Source: an uncultured Naasia sp.
GTDB taxonomy: Bacteria; Actinomycetota; Actinomycetes; Actinomycetales; Microbacteriaceae
Assembly: GCA_913778905.1 (NCBI GenBank)
Contig: CAJYYA010000011.1
Location: 1-64,000 of the forward strand
Direction: 5' to 3'
Length of the DNA: 64,000 bases
The position numbers were made by a program, and so were the translations under genes. Positions 1 to 6,765 of this stretch are shown in pieces. The notes beneath the pieces are model-generated. The model had not been told where the DNA came from. It searched no databases and was given only the letters and a program-made list of their open reading frames with translations. Every line of letters starts with the position of its first letter. Positions within the stretch are counted from its first letter, which is position 1.

Positions 1-263
1 GGGCTGAACGTGTGCATCCAGGCCACGACGCCGATGACGTCGTCGCGACCGTTGACCTCGAGCGCGAGGCGGCGGATGCTGTCCGAGTCCTTGAGGACGG
101 GCTTCCAGACGACCTTGACCGGCAGGCCGTTCAAGCCCTCGGCGACGGCCTGCGACTGCTCGGCGACCTGTCGGAGCGTCTCCTCGCCGTAGAGGTTTTG
201 ACTGCCGGTGACGAACCAGACCTCATAGCCGTCGAGCGAGGTGGAGAGGGGTGTGCGAGGCAC
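1..263 (-). CDS. araA: L-arabinose isomerase, N-terminal part (cut by left edge)
   Basis: This is the first ~87 residues of AraA, which converts L-arabinose to L-ribulose in the cytoplasm, the first step of arabinose catabolism. The start of the protein reads [20 protein letters not shown], followed by SQNLYGEE and [11 protein letters not shown], all typical of the AraA N-terminus. The GTG start at 261-263 is preceded by an AGGAAA ribosome-binding site (269-274, reverse complement). It is the last visible gene of the minus-strand operon regulator-araD-araB-araA, 53 bp downstream of the araB stop. The catalytic residues lie outside the window. Identification is firm from the motifs and context. 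Confidence 0.93.
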   Translation of the reverse strand, partial: MPRTPLSTSLDGYEVWFVTGSQNLYGEETLRQVAEQSQAVAEGLNGLPVKVVWKPVLKDSDSIRRLALEVNGRDDVIGVVAWMHTFS

Positions 264-316
264 GAGTGTTTCCTAACTGCGTCGTGAGACTGCGTGTATT
301 CGGGAGACGGAGAAGA

Positions 317-1927
317 TCAGAGAGCGTCGACTGCGGCCGCTTCGACGGACAGGCCGTCGCGATAGCGGTCGAGGAAGGCGGCGAAACCGGCGACATCCGA
401 CGCGTCGGGCTCGGCTGTCGTGAACTCGGTGGTCGAGAAGACCGTGTCGTTCAAGAAGCCGTCCAGATCGGTGCGCTCGGCGTGCTGCAGGTAGGACGCG
501 AGCACCGCGATGCCCCAGGCGCCACCCTCGGACGCCGTATCCGCGACCGCGACGGGGGCGCCGAGCGCGCCGGCGAGGAAGCGCTGAGCGACCCCGGCCG
601 TGCGGAACATGCCGCCGTGAGCGAGCATCCGATCCAGTTCCACGCCTTCGCCGTCGAGGACGCGCATGCCGAGCGCGAGCGTGCCGAAGACGCTGTAGAG
701 CTGAGCGCGCACGAAGTTCGCCAGCGTGAGCGAGCTGTCGGGGGTGCGGACGAAGAGCGGACGGCCCTCGGTGAGACCGGCGATCGGCTCACCCGCGAGG
801 TGGTTGTACGCCAGCAGCCCGCCGGCGTCCGCGTCACCCTCGAGAGCCTCGCGGAAGAGCACGTCGAACACCTGGTCCGTGTTGAGCGGGGTGCCCGCGG
901 CGGCGGCGAACCGGCTGAACATGCCCGCCCAGGCGGCCAGCTCGCTGGCGCCGTTGTTGCAGTGCACCATGGCGACGGCGTCGCCCGCGGGGGTCGTGAC
1001 GAGGTCGAGCTCGTGGTGCAGCCCGGTCAGCGGGCGCTCGAGGACGACCATCGCGAAGATGCTCGTTCCGGCGCTGACATTGCCCGTGCGAGGGGCGATC
1101 GACGAGGTCGCGACCATTCCGGTTCCGGCATCGCCCTCGGGTGGGCAGAGGGGCAGCCCGGGGCGCAGGGTGCCCGACGGGTCGAGCAGGGCCGCGCCCT
1201 CGTCCGTCAGTGCGCCGGCGTCGACACCCGCGGTCAGGACCTCGGGGAACAGATCGACGAGCGGGGCGGCGAGACCACGGCCGTCGACCAGCTTGTCGAA
1301 CGCCGAGACCAGGCCCGCGTCGTACGTGCCGGTCGAGCTGTCGATCGGGAACATCCCCGACGCGTCGCCGACGCCGAGGACCTTACGGCCCGTGAGGCGC
1401 CAGTGCACGTATCCGGCCAGGGTCGTGACGAAACGGACGTCGGGAACGTGGGCCTCGGAGTCGAGCACCGCCTGGTAGAGATGCGACACCGACCAGCGCA
1501 GCGGGATGTTGTACTGGAACAGCTCGGTGAGCTCGGCGGACGCGGCGCCCGTCGAGGTGTTGCGCCAGGTGCGGAACGGCACGAGGAGCTCGTCGTTCGC
1601 GTCGAACGGCAGATAACCGTGCATCATCGCCGAGACCCCGAGAGCACCGAACGTGGTCGGGGTCACGCCGTAGCGCTTCTCGATGTCGGCGACGAGGTCG
1701 GTGTAGGCGGCCTGCAGGCCGGACCAGACGGCGTCGAGCGAGTAGGTCCACACGCGGTCGACGAACTGGTTCTCCCACTCGTGCGATCCGACGGCCAGCA
1801 CGTCCGACGGGTTCTCGCCGACGAGGCACGCCTTGATGCGGGTCGAGCCGAACTCGATGCCGAGCGAGGTGCGGCCCTCGCGGATGGCGGCGGCGATCGC
1901 GGCCGCGTCGGTGGTGGTGTCAGTCAT
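317..1927 (-). CDS. araB: L-ribulokinase (FGGY carbohydrate kinase)
   Basis: A 536-residue FGGY-family kinase, predicted to phosphorylate L-ribulose to L-ribulose 5-phosphate using ATP. The N-terminal domain has the ATPase-fold loop (GIEFGSTRIKACLVG, about residues 19-33) and FGALGVSAMMHGYL; the C-terminal half has the glycine-rich stretch MLAHGGMFRTAGVAQRFLAG and the SEGGAWGIAVLA segment. The ATG at 1925-1927 is chosen because it overlaps the araD stop in an ATGA, indicating translational coupling; the open frame continues upstream but only inside araD. Its place between an AraD and an AraA makes ribulokinase far more likely than xylulokinase, though FGGY substrate cannot be read from sequence alone. 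Confidence 0.9.
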   Translation of the reverse strand: MTDTTTDAAAIAAAIREGRTSLGIEFGSTRIKACLVGENPSDVLAVGSHEWENQFVDRVWTYSLDAVWSGLQAAYTDLVADIEKRYGVTPTTFGALGVSAMMHGYLPFDANDELLVPFRTWRNTSTGAASAELTELFQYNIPLRWSVSHLYQAVLDSEAHVPDVRFVTTLAGYVHWRLTGRKVLGVGDASGMFPIDSSTGTYDAGLVSAFDKLVDGRGLAAPLVDLFPEVLTAGVDAGALTDEGAALLDPSGTLRPGLPLCPPEGDAGTGMVATSSIAPRTGNVSAGTSIFAMVVLERPLTGLHHELDLVTTPAGDAVAMVHCNNGASELAAWAGMFSRFAAAAGTPLNTDQVFDVLFREALEGDADAGGLLAYNHLAGEPIAGLTEGRPLFVRTPDSSLTLANFVRAQLYSVFGTLALGMRVLDGEGVELDRMLAHGGMFRTAGVAQRFLAGALGAPVAVADTASEGGAWGIAVLASYLQHAERTDLDGFLNDTVFSTTEFTTAEPDASDVAGFAAFLDRYRDGLSVEAAAVDAL

Positions 1928-2664
1928 CGTCGGCTGTCCCCGCTCTGTCCGTAGACGTTCTGGTATCGGTTGTAGAGGCTGTCGATCTTCTCCTGCGGGA
2001 GGGGAATCAGCTCCCCGCCCTGGCGTGCGATGTGCACGCTCCGTGCGGCGTCCTCGCACATGACCGCGGCCTTGACCGCATCCTTGGCGTTGACACCGAT
2101 CGTGAAGGGGCCGTGGTTCTGCATCAGGACCGCACGCGAGCGGTGGCCGTCGAGGGTCTCCACGATGCCGCGGCCGATGGAGTCGTCGCCGATGATCGCG
2201 AACGGACCGATCGGGATCGGGCCGCCGAACTCGTCCGCCATGCCCGTGATCACGCAGGGGATCTCCTCGCCGCGGGCGGCCCAGGCCACCGCGTAGGTCG
2301 AGTGGGTGTGGACGACGCCGCCGACCCAATCCATGTTGCGGTAGACGTATGCGTGCGCCGCGGTGTCGCTCGACGGGCTGCGGTCGCTGCCGGACGACCC
2401 GGGGATCACATTCCCGTCGAGGTCGCAGAGGATCATGTTCTCCGGCGTCAGGTCGTCGTAGGAGACGCCCGACGGCTTGATCACGAAGAGGTCGGCGCCG
2501 GGCACGCGACCCGAGACGTTGCCGCCGGTCCAGATGACGAGCCCGTAGCGCACGAGCTCACCGTGCAGGCGGGCGACATCGGCGCGTACAGCGGCGATCG
2601 CCTCTTCGACCTCGGGGGTGAACGTGCCGGCTCCGGGCTCCGCGGATGAGGCGGGACTCGTCAT
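1924..2664 (-). CDS. araD: L-ribulose-5-phosphate 4-epimerase
   Basis: A 246-residue class II aldolase/epimerase-fold protein that converts L-ribulose 5-phosphate to D-xylulose 5-phosphate, feeding the pentose phosphate pathway. Visible signatures are GGNVSGRVPG and KPSGVSYDDL in the N-terminal half, the metal-binding HTH (VVHTHSTYAVAW, around residue 117) and the third ligand histidine in MQNHGPF. Length matches the family. The reverse-strand start at 2664 has an AGGATC-type site just upstream. It is the first structural gene after the LacI-type regulator, with an operator-like palindrome in the 80-bp gap, and its stop overlaps the araB start by 4 bp. Confidence 0.93.
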   Translation of the reverse strand: MTSPASSAEPGAGTFTPEVEEAIAAVRADVARLHGELVRYGLVIWTGGNVSGRVPGADLFVIKPSGVSYDDLTPENMILCDLDGNVIPGSSGSDRSPSSDTAAHAYVYRNMDWVGGVVHTHSTYAVAWAARGEEIPCVITGMADEFGGPIPIGPFAIIGDDSIGRGIVETLDGHRSRAVLMQNHGPFTIGVNAKDAVKAAVMCEDAARSVHIARQGGELIPLPQEKIDSLYNRYQNVYGQSGDSRR

Positions 2665-2710
2665 GAAGATCCTCCGTTGGGTCTGACGGCGCGAAGAGGC
2701 GCCCGCCGTA

Positions 2711-2724
2711 TGTTACCGGTGACA
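2711..2724. promoter_or_regulatory. LacI-family operator-like palindrome before araD
   Basis: TGTTACCGGTGACA is an imperfect palindrome (6 of 7 base pairs match) with the central CG step typical of LacI-family operators. It lies between the regulator stop (2745) and the araD start (2664), where binding would let the regulator control araDBA independently of its own transcription. The site is seen directly; its use by the neighbouring LacI-type protein is inferred. Confidence 0.5.
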
Positions 2725-2744
2725 CACGCCGTCTGGCGAGTGGA

Positions 2745-3758
2745 TCAGCGCGTCGCCGGCGGCCCCGTCGATGCGCGGACCACGAGTCGGGGGGTCGCGA
2801 CCTGCGCCGAGTCCGGGCCGGTCGCGAGCACCTCCGCGACACACCGACGTGCCTCGCCGCGGATGTCCAGGCGCACGGTGGTCAAGGCGGGACGGTAGTA
2901 GCCGGCATCCGGGTTGTCGTCGAAGCCGACGACACTCACCTCGACGGGGACGTCGAGGGCTGCGCCGCGGAGGCCGGCGACGAGACCGAGGGCCATCTGA
3001 TCGTTGGCCACCACGACGGCGGTGACGCGACCGTCGCGGATCGTTCCGGCGATCGCCTCGGCGACCTCGAACCCCGACGCCGCAGACCAGTCGCCGGCCC
3101 ATTCCCGAGCAGGCGCCAGGCCGTGTCTCCCCAGCGCGTCCCGGAACCCCTCGGCTCGGCTGACCTCTTCCAGCCAATCGGCCGGGCCGCCCAACCGGGC
3201 GATGCGTGTGTGCCCCAATTCGATGAGGTGCTCGGTAGCCGCCGCCGCACCCTCCCGCTGCGCGCGGGAGCCGAACCCGCCGTGAAGCACCGCTACGGGC
3301 TCACCGCGCAGGCGACCCTCGACCGCGGCCAAAGTGCGCTCGTGCGGCGCGACGAGGATGATCCCGTCCACACCCTGACCTTGGATGTGGTCGACGGCTT
3401 CCGCGACGGACTCTTCATCGTCGCCATCCGCGAAGGCGGTCACCACCCAACGTTCCGCCTCCCGCGACGCCGCCTCGAGAGCGGCGATTCCGGCCGACGG
3501 GCCGAAGAGCGCCGCGTCGGACGCGATGATGCCGATGGTCTTGCTCTGCTGAGTGCCCAGGGCCCGTGCAGCGTTGTTGACGCGGTAGTCGAGCGCCTCC
3601 ATTGCGGCGACCACGCGCTGACGGGTCTCGTCTCGGATATAGGCGTGGCCGTTGAGAACCCTCGACACCGTCTGCGTCGAGACGCCCGCGGCCGCGGCGA
3701 CGTCGCGCACTCCTACGGACCGGCCACGGGGGCGAGCGGGTGACGCGTCGTCCGTCAT
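2745..3758 (-). CDS. LacI-family transcriptional regulator of the arabinose operon
   Basis: A 337-residue LacI/GalR-type repressor. Residues about 18-40 form the helix-turn-helix (VRDVAAAAGVSTQTVSRVLN), followed by a hinge region ending in YRVNNAARALG and a periplasmic-binding-protein-like effector domain (KTIGIIASD, GVDGIILVAP, VVVANDQMALG, VSVVGFDDNPDAGYYRPALT). The ATG at 3756-3758 is chosen over an upstream GTG (3782) because a strong AGGAGGTG site (3761-3768) sits just before it. It is transcribed in the same direction as araD-araB-araA and directly upstream of them, so it most likely represses the arabinose genes and is relieved by arabinose or a derivative. The effector is inferred from context only. 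Confidence 0.88.
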   Translation of the reverse strand: MTDDASPARPRGRSVGVRDVAAAAGVSTQTVSRVLNGHAYIRDETRQRVVAAMEALDYRVNNAARALGTQQSKTIGIIASDAALFGPSAGIAALEAASREAERWVVTAFADGDDEESVAEAVDHIQGQGVDGIILVAPHERTLAAVEGRLRGEPVAVLHGGFGSRAQREGAAAATEHLIELGHTRIARLGGPADWLEEVSRAEGFRDALGRHGLAPAREWAGDWSAASGFEVAEAIAGTIRDGRVTAVVVANDQMALGLVAGLRGAALDVPVEVSVVGFDDNPDAGYYRPALTTVRLDIRGEARRCVAEVLATGPDSAQVATPRLVVRASTGPPATR

Positions 3759-3857
3759 GCCACCTCCTCGGCCGAGGCTCACCCTACCCGTGCGCGCCGG
3801 GCGCGCGAGTCGGTGGGTGCGGCCGGACGCGAAGGGGACGGGGAGGTCGCGGACGGC

Positions 3858-4049
3858 TCAGTAGGCGGTGGCGGCGACCGCGGATGTCAATCCTTCGTAA
3901 CCGAGCGACACCTGTTCGACCGCGCCGCCACGAGCGACGATGGCGATGATGATGCCGACCACGACGATGACGATGGCCGCGATGATCAAGAACCACGGCG
4001 GGCGCCTGCGCTCCGACGGGGACTGTTGAGGCTGCTGCGACGAGGTCAT
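3858..4049 (-). CDS. small single-pass membrane protein, function unknown
   Basis: A 63-residue protein: a hydrophilic N-terminus rich in Gln, Ser and Arg (MTSSQQPQQSPSERRRPPW), one strongly hydrophobic segment at about residues 20-43 (FLIIAAIVIVVVGIIIAIVA) and a short C-terminal tail. The positive residues before the segment suggest the N-terminus stays in the cytoplasm. No family was recognised and no clear ribosome-binding site is seen. It is separated from the LacI-type gene by 99 bp and shares its strand. The composition looks like a real small membrane protein, but short length keeps confidence moderate. Confidence 0.55.
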   Translation of the reverse strand: MTSSQQPQQSPSERRRPPWFLIIAAIVIVVVGIIIAIVARGGAVEQVSLGYEGLTSAVAATAY

Positions 4050-4058
4050 GCGCCGAGG

Positions 4059-5042
4059 CTATCCGCCGGTCTGGGGAGTTCGAGGGGACGGGCTGAGAGC
4101 GGGCCACGAGTCGACCGCATGTGGACTCGGGGTGTCAGGAACCCGCAGAGGCGGGGCCAGAGCCGAGCGGGCCGCGCTCCTCACCTCCTCGGCGAGGTCG
4201 AGCAGGAGACGTGACCGCAGATCCCATTGCTGCCAGAAGAGCTCGACACGGATCGGTGCGCCGGCCGGCAGCTCGACCAAAGCGCCCGAACGCAGCAGTG
4301 CCCCGCACTGGGCTTCGGGCAGCATGCCCCACCCCATCCCCGCGGCGACGGTATGGACGAACCCGGTCGAGCTGGGCACGAAATGGCGAGGCGGTCGTAC
4401 TCCGTCCGCGCCGATGGAATGCAACCAGCTGTCCTGCAGGGTGTCGCGCCGGTTGAAGTCGATCAGGGGTGCGGTGGCCAGAGCATGCGCATCCACCCCG
4501 TTCGGGAACCATCGGGCGACGAAGTCGGGAGTGGCTACCGGGCGGTAGATCATCGCGCCGAGCGGGGTCGATGTGCATCCGGGCACCGGGTCCGACTCGG
4601 CGGTGATCGCCGCCGAAACGCGACCCGAGGCCAGCAGCTCGGCGGTGTACTCCTGATCCTCCCGACTGACGTCGAAGACGACACCCGAGCGAGCGGAGAA
4701 GCGAGCGAGCGCCGGATGGATCCACGTTGCGAGACTGTCCGCATTCGCCGCGAGGGCGATCGTCACGGGGCGCTCGCCGTCCGAGCTGACTCCCAACTCG
4801 TCGAGCGCCTCGCGCTCGAGCAGTTCGATCTGACGTGCCAGCCTCACGAGGACCTCACCCGCATCCGTGAGGCGCGCGGGCTTGGATCGCACGACGACCA
4901 CCCGTCCGATCTGCTGCTCGATGGCCCGGATGCGCTGGCTCACCGCCGATGCGGTGATGTGCAGCTCACGGGCGGCGGCCTCGAATGTCCCCAGCTCGTC
5001 GATCCTGGCGAGAGTGGAGAGCGCTTCTGCCGACGTCAACAT
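4059..5042 (-). CDS. lysG: LysR-family regulator, ArgP/LysG type
   Basis: A 327-residue LysR-type regulator beginning MLTSAEALSTLARIDELGTF, with the winged helix-turn-helix in residues about 5-60 (AAARELHITASAVSQRIRAI, RSKPARLTDAGE) and a substrate-binding-like effector domain after residue 90 (VTIALAANADSLATWIHPAL; GMGWGMLPEAQC). This follows ArgP/LysG proteins, which activate an amino-acid exporter when lysine or arginine accumulates. The ATG at 5040-5042 aligns with the normal family N-terminus; the longer open frame upstream overlaps the divergent exporter gene. It is divergent from a LysE/ArgO gene 69 bp away, the classic arrangement for this pair. Confidence 0.88.
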   Translation of the reverse strand: MLTSAEALSTLARIDELGTFEAAARELHITASAVSQRIRAIEQQIGRVVVVRSKPARLTDAGEVLVRLARQIELLEREALDELGVSSDGERPVTIALAANADSLATWIHPALARFSARSGVVFDVSREDQEYTAELLASGRVSAAITAESDPVPGCTSTPLGAMIYRPVATPDFVARWFPNGVDAHALATAPLIDFNRRDTLQDSWLHSIGADGVRPPRHFVPSSTGFVHTVAAGMGWGMLPEAQCGALLRSGALVELPAGAPIRVELFWQQWDLRSRLLLDLAEEVRSAARSALAPPLRVPDTPSPHAVDSWPALSPSPRTPQTGG

Positions 5043-5111
5043 AAGTACAGCTAACGGTATTGAAGTGATCTGAACTAGGTCTGAACCTGTTTGAGTCATA
5101 GTTTTCTGCCC
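5043..5111. promoter_or_regulatory. divergent lysG-lysE control region
   Basis: The 69 bp between the two divergent genes contain a direct repeat TCTGAAC at 5069-5075 and 5080-5086 (11-bp step), a candidate binding site for the LysR-type regulator. A TAGTTT hexamer at 5099-5104 lies 7 bp before the exporter ATG (5112), the spacing expected for a leaderless transcript. The repeat and hexamer are seen; regulator binding is inferred. Confidence 0.5.
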
Positions 5112-5840
5112 ATGCCATTCGCCGTCATGCTTCAGGGACTCGGTTTCGGACTCTCGTTCATCCTGCCGATCGGTGCTCAGAACGCCTTCGTCCTGCGTCA
5201 GGGGATCCGGCGTCAGCACGTGGGGCTGGTCGTGGCGGTGTGCGCCGCATCGGACGTCATCCTCATCACGCTGGGGGTCAGCGGGGCAGGTGCCGTATTC
5301 ACCCGGTTCCCCGAGTGGCTCGTCGTCGCGAAGTGGGCGGGCGCGGCCTTCCTGCTGGCCTATGCGGTGTTCGCGGCTCGTCGCGCGATTCGGCCCGGTG
5401 TGCTCGTCGTGGACGGGGAGGACTCGGGCGACGAAGGCCGTCGGGAGGTGCGGGCTGCGTCGGACGGCGGCCGCGCGGGTGGCGTCCTTCCGACCACGGC
5501 CGCCTCGCATGGGTCAGCCCCGGTCGCGACCGCCGTGGCGGCGCCTGCATCGGGGCGCGTGCGGGCCGTGCTCGTCACCACTCTCGCTCTGACGTGGCTC
5601 AATCCGCATGTCTATCTCGACGCCGTCGTGCTGTTGGGATCGCTGGCCTCGACGCACGGCGAGGAGGCGTGGGCGTTCGGCGTCGGCGCGTCGATCGCGA
5701 GCATCGTGTGGTTCTCCGTGCTGGGAGCTGGATCGCGCCTGCTGTCGCCGCTGTTCGCGAGGCCGATCGCCTGGCGCATCGTGGATGGCAGCATCGCGGT
5801 GATCATGACGGTGATAGCCCTCAACCTGCTGCTTCACTAG
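5112..5840 (+). CDS. lysE: LysE/ArgO-family basic amino-acid exporter
   Basis: A 242-residue inner-membrane exporter of the LysE superfamily, predicted to export L-lysine and/or L-arginine. The family signature is clear near the N-terminus (LSFILPIGAQNAFVLRQGIR) and again in TLALTWLNPHVYLDAVVLLG. About six hydrophobic segments are visible, with a longer than usual, Gly/Ala/Ser-rich hydrophilic loop (about residues 97-150) between the third and fourth. ATG 5112 is preferred over the in-frame TTG at 5091 because it matches the family length and sits 7 bp after a -10-like TAGTTT. Expression is probably controlled by the divergent LysG-type regulator. Confidence 0.9.
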   Translation: MPFAVMLQGLGFGLSFILPIGAQNAFVLRQGIRRQHVGLVVAVCAASDVILITLGVSGAGAVFTRFPEWLVVAKWAGAAFLLAYAVFAARRAIRPGVLVVDGEDSGDEGRREVRAASDGGRAGGVLPTTAASHGSAPVATAVAAPASGRVRAVLVTTLALTWLNPHVYLDAVVLLGSLASTHGEEAWAFGVGASIASIVWFSVLGAGSRLLSPLFARPIAWRIVDGSIAVIMTVIALNLLLH

Positions 5841-5881
5841 GTGAGACGCGAAGCGACCACGGAGGACGAGGTGTCCCGTCC

Positions 5882-5947
5882 CCTTCATTTCGTTCCGCTC
5901 GATGGGCGCGGCCGGGCAGCCGCTCGTTGAGCGCAGCGAAATGAAGG
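5882..5947. repeat. dispersed palindromic repeat, family 1, copy 1
   Basis: Arms 5882-5900 (CCTTCATTTCGTTCCGCTC) and 5929-5947 pair at 17 of 19 positions around a 28-bp GC-rich loop. The same sequence family recurs at 23367-23431. It lies between the converging lysE and nei genes, where it could act as a two-way terminator or as a REP-like element. Confidence 0.75.
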
Positions 5948-5970
5948 TTGGCGATGGAACCGCCCGCTCC

Positions 5971-6765
5971 TCAGCTCTGGCAGCGAGGGCAGTAATAGTA
6001 GACGCGATCCTGGGCGCCCTCGCCGGGGCGGACGGGATCGCCCAGCCGGCCGTCGCGAATCGGCGTCCGGCACCGATAGCAGGGCTTTCCCGCGCGACCG
6101 TATACCCATTTCTGTCGACCCTTGCGGGCGTCCCCGGTCAGGATCCGCTCGGGCCGATCCTTGTTGGCCACGATCGTCCGGCGGCTCAGGTCGATCCACC
6201 CCCGCAGATCGCCTGCGGCATCCGTCGGCCTCGTCGGCAGAACTCCCTTCAGGAAGCAGATCTCGCTCCGGTACACGTTGCCCAGGCCCGCGAGCACACG
6301 CTGATCGAGGAGCGTCAGACCGATCGCGCGGTCGCCCTGCGCCCGCATGTTGTCCAGCACCACACCGGCGTCCCAGTCGGGGCCGAGAAGGTCGGGGCCG
6401 AGGTAGCCCACGACATCCTCCTCGTCGACGGTCGCCACCAGTTCGAGAACACCGAGCGCGAAGCCCACCGCGGTCAGGTCGGCGGTCTGCAGGATGATGC
6501 GCGCCTCGTGGGCCGGCCGTCGCCAGCGTTCGCCGGGACGATAGATCTGCCAGACGCCCTCCATCTTGAGGTGGGAGTGGATGGTGACGTCGCCGACGCG
6601 CATGAGCAGGTGCTTGCCGCGACTCACGACGGAGTGGACGGTCTCGCCGGTCAGGTCGACGGTCGCGAACTTCGGCACGCGGATGTCGCAGCCGGTGAGA
6701 ACCGCGCCCCCCAGCGCCTCTCGCAAGTGCGCCGCCGCCCGGTAGACGGTGTCGCCCTCAGGCAC
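5971..6765 (-). CDS. nei: Fpg/Nei-family DNA glycosylase/AP lyase (endonuclease VIII type)
   Basis: A 264-residue base-excision repair enzyme. After the initiator Met it begins PEGDTVYRAA, where Pro2 is the catalytic nucleophile and Glu3 the proton donor; PEGDTV rather than PELPEV indicates the Nei branch. The helix-two-turn-helix region is LLDQRVLAGLGNVYRSE, and the C-terminus has a zinc finger (CYRCRTPI ... YYCPRC). It removes oxidised bases and cleaves the resulting abasic site. Its start overlaps the end of lhr by 8 bp on the same strand, so the two are very likely co-translated; an Lhr helicase paired with a Nei-type glycosylase is a recurrent actinobacterial arrangement. Confidence 0.92.
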   Translation of the reverse strand: MPEGDTVYRAAAHLREALGGAVLTGCDIRVPKFATVDLTGETVHSVVSRGKHLLMRVGDVTIHSHLKMEGVWQIYRPGERWRRPAHEARIILQTADLTAVGFALGVLELVATVDEEDVVGYLGPDLLGPDWDAGVVLDNMRAQGDRAIGLTLLDQRVLAGLGNVYRSEICFLKGVLPTRPTDAAGDLRGWIDLSRRTIVANKDRPERILTGDARKGRQKWVYGRAGKPCYRCRTPIRDGRLGDPVRPGEGAQDRVYYYCPRCQS

